Shown: in pieces, positions 11,085-24,328 of the stretch | Layout: the number at the start of each line of letters is the position of its first letter | Numbering within the stretch: position 1 is the stretch's first letter | Assembly (NCBI GenBank): GCA_021018995.1 | Contig: CM037588.1 | Location: 152,477,725 to 152,541,724 of the forward strand | Origin: Chloranthus sessilifolius | Taxonomy: Eukaryota > Streptophyta > Magnoliopsida > Chloranthales > Chloranthaceae | Direction of reading: 5' to 3' | DNA length: 64,000 bases | The notes under the pieces: model-generated | What the model was told of the DNA's origin: nothing | The model's database searches: none | The model's input: the letters and a program-made list of their open reading frames with translations, nothing else | Translations under genes and position numbers: made by a program

Positions 11085-12002
11085 CTCCATTCTTTAAACG
11101 ACGGGTCACATAGGTCCCTTGATCGGCCCATAAGTTTAGCCCATGACCTGGCCTGTGATCTAACCCGTCCACATGCCCAACCCCGCATGGACCCATATTA
11201 GCACATGACTCGACATGGTCTGTGACCCAGCCCGGTCGACAACTGGACTCGGGTCATGACCCGATCCATCCCATGGTTCGAGGTCCAGTCCATTACTCTA
11301 CCCGACCCATGGTACATGACCCGATTTGGCCCCTTCGATGCGACCCATTTGCCCTTAAGGTCCATTTTGACCTATATTATTCTTTGTCTTTTCGGGTCAT
11401 TTCTGGGCATCTATACGTCTAATTTTGGGACATTTTATATGAATTTTAACTTTCTCGAACGTTTCAGATCTAATTTCGAAGTTTGTTTTTGCGTAAGAGT
11501 TCTCTGTTGTGACATTTTCATGACCGAATTCCTTTTTGACATTTTTTAATTGGATAATTATTTTATATTTGAGTGCTTTTAATTAAAGTTACAATTAAAT
11601 TTAAATTCATAATTTATTTATATTTAATTGCTCAATGATATATGTCTCATGCGACACTTATAAAGTTTTATCATTCATGAAATGTTCACTTAAGGTTTTG
11701 ATCAACATGTCTATTTCACTTAAAGTATGTGCTAGGGATTTTGTATCATCTTTTTATATTAAAATTTATATTATTTTAATGTTAAAGAATTCAACTTAAA
11801 GTTAAATATGTGAACATATTAAAGTTAAATTATACTCTATTCCTTACATTTTTAATCTGAACCATGTATAAATTTTAACATTGGATCCCTAATTCTAAGA
11901 ACTGAAATACAATATTTATGGATCATAAGGTTTGGTTCTTTCTTATGGAGTTTATAAAGAACCAAGTGATCGTTTAGGGATGCTTGGCGAGTGAGTTGGT
12001 TT

Positions 12003-12214
12003 TTGCCCAAAGGTAGACAATTCACAAAAGTATCATATGTACTTGACGTAGTGTGTGCGAATAGAATTGTCTTGTATGAGATGGTTAGATAGGATAACCT
12101 TATTTGCCCAAAGGTATAGAAAGTGTTTGATTCTAATCAAACCATAGAGGCTAGGTTTGTGGTGTATTTTACGCGATTGAAAGCAAAGGCAAGTCATGGT
12201 GTCTGCCCAAAGGT
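12003..12214 (+). repeat. Spaced tgcccaaaggt motifs in copia 1 leader
   Basis: The word tgcccaaaggt recurs three times (about 12003, 12103 and 12203), about 100 bp apart, just upstream of gag. Function is unknown; a packaging or RNA-structure role is possible but not shown. Confidence 0.6.
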
Positions 12215-12439
12215 GAGCCGTGACGTTGTCAAGTATTTTCCTTAAAGATGGCATGTGCACATAGTGTCATTTCATACGTTTGAACCAAAACCCCTTATTT
12301 GAAGTGAAAGAGATTAAATTTAAAGAATCGATTAAGTTTTATTTTTGTGTTGACTTTTAAAAGGTGATTCTAAATTAAATTTTTTGCAGCGATAGATCTC
12401 TTGTTAATTAAAAAATAAATAACAGGAGCTGAGCTGCTT

Positions 12440-15400
12440 TCTAGGTCAATTTCAATCCTTGAAAAATGACTCTCGATGTTTGTTTTAAGATTTTAGATAT
12501 ATTTTTTATGTTTACAACACCTAAATATGCGACGATTACCCAAGATTCTCCTACCAAGGATAATAAAATTTCTGAGAAATGAAATAAGGTTAACTCGTAA
12601 GCCATGTTGATGATCAGGGCCACCATTAATGCCTTATTCAGGGATGACATACCTGCTACAGACACCACTTCTAAATTATTAGCTTTCATTAACAAATAAT
12701 GTATTGGCAGTAAGAAGCAGGTTGTATATGATTATATGCATGATCTCATATACCTTCGGTATGATGGTAGTGAGAATGTGATAGACCACTTATTGAAGTT
12801 GTCTAAAATTTTTTTGGGTATTAAAAAATACTGGTTTAACATAGATAAAGAGTTGATAGTCTATATTGGGTTGCTTCCCTCCCTAAGGCTTTTGATAATT
12901 TTAATGTGAATTATTTTTCGCAAGAGCAAGACTGTGACTTGAACAAGTTAACTCAGCTATGTGCCATTGAAGAAAAGAGACTTAAAGGCGAGCGACATGA
13001 GTCTGCTCATTTAGGGGCTTTTAGCTTCAGTAAAAAGAAATTTAAGAAGAAGGGTCCTAAGAGGAATAAAAAAGGAAATCAACAGCAACAAAAATTTCAA
13101 AATAAGGGTAAAGGCAAGGGCCAAAGTTTTGGAAAGGCAGTGCGTCCTAAGGGTCAGCCTGAAAGTGTACGCAATTGCTGATTTTGCGGCAAGGAACGCC
13201 ACTTCAAGAGCAAATGTGTGAATTATAAGAAGTGACTAGTGAAGCAGCCTGAAGGTTATCCTAGAGTTTTAGTACTCTTTCAAACATTTTCATTTGATAG
13301 TTCTCATTCCTGATTGATTGACTCTGGTGCTTTTGTGCATGCTATACACTCTTTTCAGGTGCTCAGAAGCAAGATAGGAGCCAAACAAGAGGATGTGTTG
13401 TTCCTTGGGAACGAGCAGGCAATGCAGGTGGAGAGCATTAGCACCTGTGATTTAGTTTTGGACTCTAAACATACTTTGACTTTACATGAGACATATTTTA
13501 TTCCCTCATTTAGGAGAAACATTCTTTCGTCATCTAGACTTACAGACTGTGGTTATATTTTTTTACTCTTAACAATATGGGTTTAGATATTTCTTTTGAT
13601 GGTTCTGTGGTTGGTCATGACACTTTAGTTGATAGCTTATATTTGTTATTTGTTGATTTTGCTCGCACCATTATTTTAGTTGCCAAGGCCTCGAACTCGA
13701 CACCTTCCGGATCAAAGCGCTCTTTACATAGGAATGATTTTACAGCCTTATGATATAAGAGGTTAGATCGCATATAAAAGAAAAGACTGGAATCGTTAAT
13801 TAGATCTAGCATTATTAGACCATTGGATGTCACCGATTTTGAAAATTGTGTAGATTGTATGAAAGGTAAAACTTTCAAACAGAGGAAGTTCTCCGCCTTT
13901 CGGGTCATTGAGGTTTTACAGTTAATACATACTAATATTTGTGGGACTTCTTCGATTATTGCTCTTGGCGGCAAAAAGTATTTTATTACCTTTATTGATG
14001 ACTACTCCAGATGCGCATACGACTTCTTATTAGATACAGAAGATTAAGCTTTAGAGATCTTCAAAACCTATCAGTTGGAAGTAAAAAATAAACTTGGGAA
14101 GGAGATAAATAATGTACGTTCAGATAGAGGAGGAGAATATTTCGGTAGAATGGGTCGTGATGGTATCAATCGTAGACCATTCGTGGAATACTTACAGACT
14201 CAAGGCATTGTTCCATAATATACTTCTCCGGGCACTTCGCAGCAGAATGATGTTTCAGAAAGGAGAAATCGTACTTATAGGAGGTTGTTCGTAGCATGCT
14301 TAATAACTTTACACTTAAAGAAGAGTTTTGGGGTGAAGCCTTGAAGACAACAATTTACATTTTCAACAGGATTCTTTGCAAGGCTGTACCGGAGATTCCT
14401 TACAAAAGATGGACAACTAAGGACTCAAAGCTCGAACATTTACATATATGAGGTTGTGAAACTGAAGCTAAATTTTATAATCCCAATATTAAGAAGTTGG
14501 ATCCTCACACAGTCAGTTGTTATTTTATCGGTTATGAATATCGATCTAGGACTTGGATATTTTGTCCTGGAAGAGTCATTGATATTGTTGAGCCCATATA
14601 GCAACTTTTCTAGAGAATGGAGAATCTAGTGAGAGTTCACATCAGAATAATATTACTTTTATTGAGAACTCTGAAGTCGACTTTGTGCCTTTATCTGGTC
14701 GTAATGTTTTTCTTTCTACACCACTTGATCCCATACATGTTGATACTTTGATTTAGACAAATCTAATGACGACTATAATTAAAGAAGAATGTCCTATTCC
14801 ACCTCATGTTTCACCAATACCACCGACTCAGTCCAGAAGATCTGAGCGTCAGCGTAAACCTGCTATTCCATATTTGTACGAGGTGTATGTCCAAGAGGCT
14901 CAGTTTGAGGGTATTGATCTAGATGATCCATCAACTTTTCAGCAGACTATTAGTAGCAATGAATCCTCACACTGGCAGGAGGCCATGAGAGAGGAGTTAT
15001 TATCCATGAAAAAGAATAAAGTTTGGGACCTTGTGAATTTGCCAGTGGATCGCAAGGCGGTTGAATGCAAATGAGTTTATAAGACTAAAAGAGACTCTAA
15101 CGGCAAAATTAAAAGATTCAAGGGGCGACTTGTCATGAAGGGTTTCAGACAGAAGGAAGGCATTGATCATGATGAGACCTACTCTATGATCTCTTTTAAG
15201 GATTCATTGAGGATAGTGATGACTTTAGTTGCATATTACGATCTCGAATTACATCAAATGAATGTGAAAATTACTTTTCTAAATAGAGACACTATAGAAG
15301 ACATATACATGTCACCGTCAGTGGGTTTTGTTATTAAAGGAAAAGAACTAGTTTGCAAATTGAATAAGTCTATTTATGGAGTTAAACAAAGTTCTAGGCA

Positions 15401-16459
15401 GTGGTATTTGAAATTCGATGAGGTTGTTACTAGTTATGGGTTTAAGAAAAATATAGTTATTCGTTACATTTATCTCAGAAATAGTGAGAACAAATTTGTT
15501 ATTCTAGTTCTCTACGTGGATGATATATTACTTGCAAGTAACGACATTCATTTTCTCCACGATACTAAGAGTTTTCTCTCTAAGGCATTTGATATGAAGG
15601 ATTTGACTATTGCTGAGTATGTGCTTGACATCAAAATTCATCGTGATAGAGCTACCGATTGTTTAGATTTTTCGCAGAAGGCCTACATAGAGAAAGTACT
15701 TAAACGATGTGACATGGATAAATGCGCTCTAGGTGAAGCATCTGTTTTGAAGGGTGACATTATTTCTCAGGATCTATAGTCTAGAACTGAGGCAGAAAGA
15801 CAACAAGTAAATCAAAATGAGTATGCTTCAGTTGTGAGTAATCTTATGTATGCAATGATTTGTCTACGTCCCGATATTAGTTTCGCTGTCACCCTACTTA
15901 GCCGATATCAGTCTAATTCAGAATTTGCACATTGGAAAGCTACGAAGAAGGTACTTCATTATTTACAGAGAATCAAAAGTTTTATGCTAACCTATCATAG
16001 GTCAAATGAGCTTAAGGTTGTCAGATGCTCATATTTCGATTTTGCTGATTGAAAGGATAGTGTCAAATCGATAACAGGTTATTTATTTATACTTGCGGAG
16101 GGCGTTATTTCCTTGAGTAGCTTTATTGGTTGTTATGAGGTTACTCGCCATATATTATGGTTGAAGAATTTTATCGGAGATCTAAAAATTATTGATTCTA
16201 TTCATCGTCTCCTTATCATCTATTGTGACAACGAGACTGTGACCAAGTTTATAAAACATGGAAAGGTTATCAGGAAGAATAATATTTCGATGTCAAATAT
16301 TTTATTATATATGAGAACATTCGAGATGTTGTTATCAAGATTCCTCACATTAGTACGGAGCTTATGATTGTAGATCCCCTTACCAAGGGTTTATCACCCA
16401 AGATTTTCAAGGAGCACGTGACCCGAATGAGACTTGTTGAGTTGTTGACTCAATTTTAG
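12440..16459 (+). pseudogene. Copia 1 gag-pol, broken
   Basis: In order: gag remnants (about 12560-13200), including DNFNVNYFSQEQDCDLNKLTQ and a CxxC-x4-H-x4-C zinc knuckle whose first part contains a stop (about 13178); protease with LIDSGA (about 13310); integrase with YFITFIDDYSR and a GGEYFGR region (13820-14290); reverse transcriptase with intact YVDD (about 15510); and a shortened RNase H (15834-16370). At least ten in-frame stops or shifts are visible. The RT stretch 15135-15779 is the longest open piece. The RNase H segment seems to lack part of its middle. Confidence 0.9.
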
Positions 16460-16618
16460 ATTTACTTTTATTTGGATATGTTATTATTATTTCTTTTCTG
16501 CTATTGATCATGGATCCTTTCGCTGCATTTATGTACATGCTTTTATTTTGAGCTCGGATTATTATATTATCACATATTATCATTTACAGGTTATGAGATC
16601 ATTACTCATAATAAAGTA

Positions 16619-16684
16619 GCGATTGTCATAAGGTATGGTGGCGATTGTCACAAGGTATGCTGGCGATTGTGACAAAATAGTCTG
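16619..16684 (+). repeat. Three 22 bp tandem units near copia 1 3' end
   Basis: Units start gcgattgtcataaggtatgg, gcgattgtcacaaggtatgc and gcgattgtgacaaaatagtc. They lie between RNase H and the polypurine tract. Confidence 0.85.
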
Positions 16685-17116
16685 GAGTGTTCGACACTCA
16701 AGTTTGTTTGGGCTAAATGTGAGTTGGCTCCACGTTGGTAATGCCTTCACTCTGATGAAAAGGTGAATGATTTGTCACAAAGCGGGATGCAAGATTACAT
16801 CAGAGTGACATGCAGTAGCATGAAGCAGGACTCCACGAGAATGAGTACAAGACTAAGTTTTAAGAGTACTAAATCTCTCGTGCTACATTATTTAAAATAA
16901 TCACGTAAAGCTTAAGGACGTTGAAATTTCGAGTAGTGTTAATTTTGTGGCCATGGAACTGTCTTAGTATCAATATTGAGTACACTAGTGCTTTCATGAT
17001 CTTCACTAATGGAACAATTTGGACTTGGTTTTTCAAAATATTTTAAAAATACAAAGTTAAAAAAAAAAAGAAAGAAAAAAAGAAACCCAATTGGTCTTAA
17101 GGTCCAAGTGGGAGAC

Positions 17117-17588
17117 TGTTGGATTTCACGGATTTATGTGGCCCTTAAGTCACACGTAATGGCCAAGGTCAAACAGTCCAAGTTATTAGCTTAGAGAGAT
17201 GGTGAAACACTAGTTGTGGTCAAACTAGATGTTTCCAATTATATTAAGGGTTGTGATTTTACCCTAATATAAGTGTGATAATCTTAACAGTTAGATTCCT
17301 TGATGGGCAAATTTCTAACCTAATTGGCTAACCTATTTAAAGGGATGTAGAGTCATTCTTTCTACACACAATATACATATCAATTAAATTTGAAGAATTT
17401 AAGGAAAACCCATATGTTTTACGGTGTGCAAAGAAAGAGAAGATTTTCCATCAAAATATTGATTGTCGGATTATTGCTCGGATTGCTCAAGGCTAAATCC
17501 TCACGTGAAAAACTCTATTGTGTAAGATATGCTAAAGTTTCTTTTAATTCTGTTTTTGATTGCGGGAAGATCCTAATACTTTCCAACA
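17117..17588 (+). repeat. 3' LTR of copia 1
   Basis: 472 bp, TGTTGGATTTCACGG to ACTTTCCAACA, colinear with the 5' LTR. Confidence 0.93.
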
Positions 17589-17593
17589 CACTA

Positions 17594-18759
17594 TTCTTTT
17601 ACTTGTTTGAGGAAATCATTGGACATTATTGCATCAAGTGGCACCATTGGTGAAAATAGTGCTAACTTCATAAAATCGTGTTTATCATATGATCTAGATT
17701 ATATACACCAACTTATGAAAATAAAGGATAGACTAGTATGCTATGAAACCTTAATTTTTTCGGATGAAGATGAGGGTTATTTCTTAAACAAGGAGGCTGG
17801 GAAAACATAACTATTTTAAAAAAAATTAATAAAATTACTTAACTATTTTACCCATGCAACAAACACAATTCTACATAATATACGATAATATTTTTCCATG
17901 CATTTTAAAATATTTTCTACAATGAGATTATATATATATATATATAATAACAGAAAAAAGAGATAAGCCTCATCCTAGGCAATGAGTTGATGTCTTGTCA
18001 ATAGTGTGCAACCATTTGGGCTAAAGGACATGCACAAAAATTTATTCTCTTTAAAGTCTATGTCTCAAAATCTTTACAAATTTCTACAAGTAAGCTTGTC
18101 ACATAAGTTTATGTTTATCGTAAAAGGTTTATGTTTACAAATTTTATGTTTATGTTTACAAATTTCTACAAATCTCTACTATTTAAGTTTTCTTCACTCG
18201 CTAACTATAGAATCTTAATTATAAAGAAATCTTCGAACCAAGCCCCAAAATAATATAATTTTGTAGAGATTCAATGACTAATCCACAATCAGTGTGTTAT
18301 AAGATTATTTCTTCACTTTTTTTAAGAGAAAAATAAAAGTTAAGTAACATAATAACACAAATTCATATTTTCGTTCAAAATATACGAACAAATGGATCTT
18401 AAAGAAAGAGAACCATTTAAAGGGTATTATTTCTTCAAAATTGTTGAAACAGAAATTTAATAGAAATAACATCCTTTCTTGCTTTCAACAATGCTATACA
18501 TATAGATAAACGACATGAATACATTTTCAACTTAATATCTTGCAAATTGGTTATTTAAAATCAAGTGGCTCGAGCAGGTTCTAGTGGATCTAAGTTTTAG
18601 ATCTATTATATTAAATTAAAGTGAAACGGGGTTGATGTGGTGGCACCAAAAAATTTTGAGAGATTTTTCTCATTAAAAAAATTAAGAAAAACTAATAGAC
18701 ACAACTTCCAAGCCTCTAAACACAAGGAAATGATTCTCTCTCTCTCTCTCCCTTGAAGT
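17594..18759. other. Spacer between the two copia elements
   Basis: AT-rich with a short (AT)n tract at about 17932, a small tandem around tttatgtttacaaatt (18125-18170) and a (TC)n tract at 18733-18750. No gene was recognised. Confidence 0.6.
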
Positions 18760-19107
18760 TGATATTATCAACTGATCATCTCAGTTAATAGTTGACGATG
18801 CTAATGATATGACAGATCAGCACTCTCCTAACAAGATTTCGAATTCAAACAAAATATCCTTTGTTGAGAGAATATCTCCAAAGTTCTCTAAACAAAATAT
18901 CCTCTGTTGAGAGTATCTCCAAAGTTCTCTCTTTCACTCTAATCTTCAGAATCTTTTCTTCTCAACAAACTTTTTCACCAAGTTTATAGATTCAATCCAT
19001 GTGTATGCACTTTTGAATTCAAATTTTGTCCCTTGTAATCTATATATACATAATGAATACCAACCACTTGTGTCTGGAGAAATTCCTCTTTAGTCTTTTA
19101 AATTTCA
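18760..19107 (+). repeat. 5' LTR of copia 2
   Basis: Starts tgatattatcaactgatcat and ends tttaaatttca. The phrase aaacaaaatatcctntgttgagag occurs twice within it. Confidence 0.82.
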
Positions 19108-19167
19108 TGGTATCAAAGCTTTCTGGTTTACACCCTTGATTAGCCTTTTTTTTACCTGGTTTCAGTG

Positions 19168-20935
19168 ATGGCCGATCAATTTACCATCCCCAATATTTCC
19201 CACCTTGTTTTAGTCAAACTTGACCGAAGCAACTACCTCATGTGGATCTCATAGTTCCTTCTGGTTCTTCGAAGTCACGATCTCCTTGGGATCGTCAATG
19301 GCTCCGAACCGTGCCCGCCCAAGTATTTACAAGATGAAAATGGTGCTAAACTTCCTGAAGTCAATTAAGCTTATCTTCTTTGGACTAGGAAAGATCAATA
19401 TCTTCTTAGTTGGATCAATGCTACTCTTTCTAACAGTGTTCTATCCACTGCTTTTGGACTCAATACTTCTCGGTAAATCTGGAGCTCTCTTGCCACTCGA
19501 TTTGCTTCCGAGTCTCGTTCTTGCATCAACCAACTAAAGCGGCAACTTCAGAACCTTAAACAAGGTTCATCCTCTTGTTCTGAATATCTTCATCATGCCA
19601 AACTCTTAGCTGACAATTTGGCTTAAGTTGGAAAGGTCGTTGATGATGACGACCTCATATCATATTTGATGAGTGGTCTCAATCCTATTTTCAATCCATT
19701 CATCACGTCTGTGTCTCTGGCATCTAAGAATAATCCTATTTCCTTTGATGATTTTCAATCCGAACTTCTCAATTACGAAATGCTACTGGATCATCAAGCC
19801 TTTGCTATACATGCAGAGTCTTCTAATACTGCTTTCTACACGGCCAAACCTAAAAACTTCAAAGATAAAAATCACAATGGTTCTTTTTGGCCTAAATAAC
19901 GTACATCTTCATCATTTACCAGCAGCCCTATGTCTACTTCAGCCAAAACGCCTTCATCATTGGATACTTCATCAACTGCTATGTATCCTAAGGGTCGACC
20001 CATATGTCAAATTTGTGGAAAGACATGCCATAATGCTTTGAACTGTTATCATCGGATGGACTTCTCCTACCAAGGCCGTCTTCCACCACATCAGCTTGCG
20101 GCAATGGTAGCACACACTATTATTGCTCTTTCAAATCAACCGTGATATATTGATATTGGTGCCACCAACCACATCACCGCCAATCTCAATAACCCGTCTC
20201 TGCAAGTTGAGTATAATGGCAATGACAATGTGGCAGTAGGTAATGGTACAGGTTTATTCATATCTCATATTGGTTCTAGTATTATTTCCAATTCTAAATC
20301 TCATTTTAAACTTACTAAAATTCTCCATTGTCCATAAGCTATTGCTAATCTTCTTTCCATTCATCTCTTTTCTTCTAATAATAATTGTTATTCTATATTT
20401 ACTCCTAATTCTTTTTTTGTGAAGGACCTAGCAACTGGAAAAACTCTTTTGCAAGGGCGGAGTGAACGTGGTCTTTATCCCATCCATCTTTACAAAAATA
20501 ACTTCAGTAATTCTTGTAGTTATGTTGCTCTCTCTGCTGAACGCGTTGCGCCATCTACTTGGCATCCTCGTCTTGGACAACCTTTTGATCCTATTCTTCA
20601 ATGCTTGTGTGACACATGTGCAACTTCAATCAAAGGCTCTACCAATCAAAGTCTTTGCGAAGCATGTCAAATGGGAAAAAGCCAGCAACTTCCTTTTTCT
20701 TCTATTTCTATGTCTTATTTTCCTCTTCAAATAATGCATTCTGATGTTTGGATGTCACCAGCATGGGTTAAAAAATCGTCCGATACCGATACGTATCGCC
20801 CTATACGTATCGGTTTTAGACCTGGGCAGTATGATACATTGCCTATGTATCGTACCCCTTAAAAAATAGGGTAATTATCATCCGATACGGGCAATGCATC
20901 GCCCGTATCGGACGATACGAACGATAATTTGATTT

Positions 20936-20990
<55 letters not shown>

Positions 20991-21135
20991 AAACGATCGC
21001 TATTTTAAGTTAGCGGTATGTTAGCAGCCGCTATCTTAAGTTAGCGGCCGCTAACTTAAAATTTAATTATATTTATTTATTTATTATTATTTTTTTTTAA
21101 GATAGCGGCCGCTATCTTAAGATATTGGCTGCTAA

Positions 21136-21184
<49 letters not shown>

Positions 21185-24130
21185 TTTTTTTTTCAAGATA
21201 GCGGCCGCTATCCTAAGATAGCGGCCGTTCTCTAGACTATACAAAAAAAATTGTATTGAACTGATATATTCAATGTATCGTCCGATACATTGAATGTATC
21301 GGACGATACGCGATACGTATCTTCTTGAAGGTCAGGACGATACGTATTGGTTTTCCGATTTTTTAACTCTTGGTTACCAGTGCCTTCAATTAGTGGATAT
21401 CTTTATTATGCCATTTTTATTGATGACTTTTCTCGTTTTATGTAATTGTTTCCTTTACATAATAAATCTAAAGTTTTCCTGTATTTTGTTAAGTTTAAAT
21501 TGTTAGTGGATAATCAATTTTCATGTAAAATGAAATCCTTTCAATGTGATGGGGGAGGTGAGTTTACAAGTAATCAATTTAAAGCCTTCCTTGATTCAAA
21601 TGACATTTTGCAAAGACTTTCATGTCCTCATACACCCCAACAAAATGGGGTCACCGAGTGTAAGCACCGGCATATTATAGAGACTGGACTATCTTTACTT
21701 GCTCATTCACATCTTCCTCTAAAATACTAAGTTGAGGCTTTTAATACATCCATTTTCTTAATTAATCAACTATCCACCAAAGTTCTTAAAAATCTTTCAT
21801 CTCATGAAAAATTGTTTAAATCTATACCAAATTATTCAATTTTTCGAGTATTTGGATGTGCGTGCTGTTCCTGCTACCTTACATTCGGCACAAATTGGAA
21901 TATCGAACTAAGCGTTGTATTTTTCACGGTTATAGTCTCCATTATCGTGGTTATCGCTGTCTTGACTATTCTACGGGATGTGTTTTTGTCTTTTATCACG
22001 TAGTGTTTGATGAGACAACTTTTCCATTCAGAATAAGACCATGGATACTTCGATTGCTTGCAAAAATGCCTCTGTGCAACTCGTCCTTATATGTCCTCCA
22101 ATATTTCACAAGAATACATCTCTCATTACTACCCTACTTATTACCCATACCATCCAACCAATTATTTTTGACGCACTAGATTCAAATCCTCCTCATTCAC
22201 CTATAACTAATCTAAATTCTAATCTCCCTGTACCTACTGTCACACCTGCCACTACCAATGTCACCATCTCACTTGATTGTCAAGATACTTCACAGTCAAC
22301 GACATCCACATCAATGGTACCACACCATCACATGGTTACCCATGCTAAAGATGGAATCTCTAAACCTAAAGATTTTAGAGATTTTCGTCTCTTGTACTTG
22401 TCTAAGCATGCTCTTGTTACACTTTCTTCTCAGTAGGTTCCTAATGAACCCATATGTTTTTCACAAGCTATTTAATAATCTGAATGGCGATCTGCTATGG
22501 GCATGGAATTTGACACACTTCAATACAATGGTACCTGGTTGCTTACTCCAAGGCCACTACACAAACGAGTTATCCGAAATAAATGGGTTTTTAAAATAAA
22601 ATAAAATTTTGATCAATCCACTGATCGTTACAAAGCATGATTAATTACTAAAGGCTTCGAACAAGAAGATGGTGTGGACTTTAATGAGATTTTTAGCCCG
22701 ATTATCAAACCAACCACCGTTCGCCTTGTTCTTGTTCTTGCATTTCACTTTGACTGGCCGATCCGAAAATTAGATGTATCTAATGCATTCTTGCATGGTG
22801 TTTTGGATGATGAAGTATACATGGAACAACCACAGGGTTTATCGATCCTCAACACTCGAACCATGTGTGCCGTTTGCACAAAGCCCTCTATGGATTGAAG
22901 CAAGCTCTTCGAGCTTGGTTCATTCGACTGTCTTCATTTCTTATTAAACTTGGATTTGAGGGATCTCACGTGAATTACTGACTTTTTACATTTCACCACA
23001 ACAATGTGATTATTGTAATCCTTGTATATGTCGATGATCTTATTATTACTGGCAACGAAAGTGATGTTATTCATAGTCTCATTACTCTCCTTAGCAAAAA
23101 GTTCACAATGAAAGATCTTGGTGTTTTACGGTATTTTCTTGGTATTGAAGCTTATCGAGACTCTTTCGAATTATTTTTTCTCCAATCAAACTATACCTCT
23201 GATCTTCTTAATCAGGCAAAAATGACTGGTGCTAAGCCATACTCCTCACCAACAATTTTCGGTAGCAAACTCTCACGATTTGAAAGTAATTCGCTAACTG
23301 ATCCCACTAAGTATCGACAAATTGTTGGTGCATTACAGTATCTCACTCTCACTCAGCCTGATGTTGCATTCCCGATTAGTCAAGTATGTCAATTCATGCA
23401 CTCTCCAGCAACAACTCATTGGACTGATGTTAAGCACACTTTTTGTTATCTCAAAGGGAGCATTGATTATGGTCTTTTTCTTAGAAAAGGCTGCTTAAAC
23501 TTAACTGCCTTCTTTGATGCTGACTGGGCAGGTGGACCAGACGACCGTCGATCTACTGGTGATTATGGAGTATATTTTAGACTGTGTCTCATTTCTTGGG
23601 GATCTAAGAAAGAACCCATGGTATCGCGTTCTAGCACGGAGGCCGAATACAGGTCTATGGCCATTACGACGGTAGAAATTTGTTGGCTACGCATGCTTCT
23701 TACAGATATGAAATTTTTTATTTCTAGTCCTCCTGTATTATGGTATGATAATATTAGTGCCATGACTTTACAGTCCAATATGGTGTTTCATGCCCACACG
23801 AAACACATCGAGGTTGACTACCACTTTGCTCATGAAAATGTGGTTTTAAAAGATCTCGCTGTCAAATACATCTCAACTGTTGATCAAGTTTCTGACATAT
23901 TTACTAAAGGGCTGACTTCGACTCATTTTCTTAAATTACGAGACAAACTAATGGTGCACTCTCTTCCCATTAATTTGCGGGGGCATATTACCCGATCATC
24001 TCAGTCAATAGTTGACCATGCTAATGCTATGATAGATCAACACTCTCCTAACAAGATTTCGAATCCAAACAAAATATCCTTTATTGAGAGAATATCTCCA
24101 AAGTTCTCTAAACAAAATATCCACTGTTGA
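19168..24130 (+). pseudogene. Copia 2 gag-pol, broken and interrupted
   Basis: The ATG at 19168 starts MADQFTIPNISHLVLVKLD. Gag follows with several stops, then a zinc knuckle CQICGKTCHNALNC (about 20010). Protease reads YIDIGATNHIT (about 20150) with Thr to Ile in the catalytic DTG triad. Pre-integrase motif STWHPRLGQP is at about 20555, then integrase, cut by the MITE and resuming at YAIFIDDFSRF and GGGEFTSNQF. RT has [14 protein letters not shown] and an intact YVDD (about 23025). RNase H is complete, with SRSSTEAEYRSMA. The open stretch 23006-24130 runs into the 3' LTR. Confidence 0.9.
20762..21372. mobile_element. CAAG-ended hAT-type MITE nested in copia 2 integrase, 611 bp
   Basis: Ends are CATGGGTTAAAAAATCG and, read inward from the right, CAAGAGTTAAAAAATCG. 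Flanks gtcaccag (20754-20761) and gttaccag (21373-21380) are an 8 bp duplication with one mismatch, so the hAT assignment is good. Removing the element and one duplicate restores the expected integrase reading. The interior holds GATACGTATCG words, two (AT)n tracts (20939-20988 and 21138-21181), and repeated AAGATAGCGGCCGCTATCTT palindromes. Confidence 0.82.
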
Positions 24131-24328
24131 GAGAATATCTCCATGGTTTTCTCCTTCACTCTAATCTTTGGAATCTTCTCTTCTCAATACACTTTTTCAC
24201 CATGTTATAAATTTAATCCACGTGTATGCACTTTTGAATTCAAATTTTGTTCCTTGTAATCTATATATACATAATGAATACCAACCACCTGTGTCTAGAG
24301 AAATTCTCCTTTAGTCTTTTAAATTTCA
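23983..24328 (+). repeat. 3' LTR of copia 2
   Basis: About 346 bp, ending tcttttaaatttca like the 5' LTR. Its first bases have diverged, so the left limit is uncertain by a few bases. Confidence 0.8.

Larger units (their letters stand above)
10062..17588 (+). mobile_element. Ty1/copia retrotransposon 1, 7.5 kb, degenerate
   Basis: Two 472 bp LTRs (TGTTGG...CCAACA) flank a gag-PR-IN-RT-RNaseH coding region in the copia order. Flanks gacta (10057-10061) and cacta (17589-17593) form a 5 bp target duplication with one mismatch. A polypurine tract (aagtgggaga) lies just before the 3' LTR. The leader between the 5' LTR and gag is unusually long, about 1.9 kb. Many stops and frameshifts break the coding region, so it cannot be autonomous. 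The lineage within copia was not assigned. Confidence 0.93.
18760..24328 (+). mobile_element. Ty1/copia retrotransposon 2 with nested MITE
   Basis: LTRs of about 347 bp (18760-19107 and about 23983-24328) flank a copia-type gag-pol. A primer-binding site tggtatcaaagct follows the 5' LTR directly and a G-rich polypurine tract (tttgcggggg) precedes the 3' LTR. The LTRs share long identical runs but differ by substitutions and small indels. No convincing target duplication was found (gaagt versus gatat). The internal region is split by a hAT-type MITE at 20762-21372. Gag and integrase style suggest a Retrofit/Ale-like lineage, which is inference. Confidence 0.9.
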
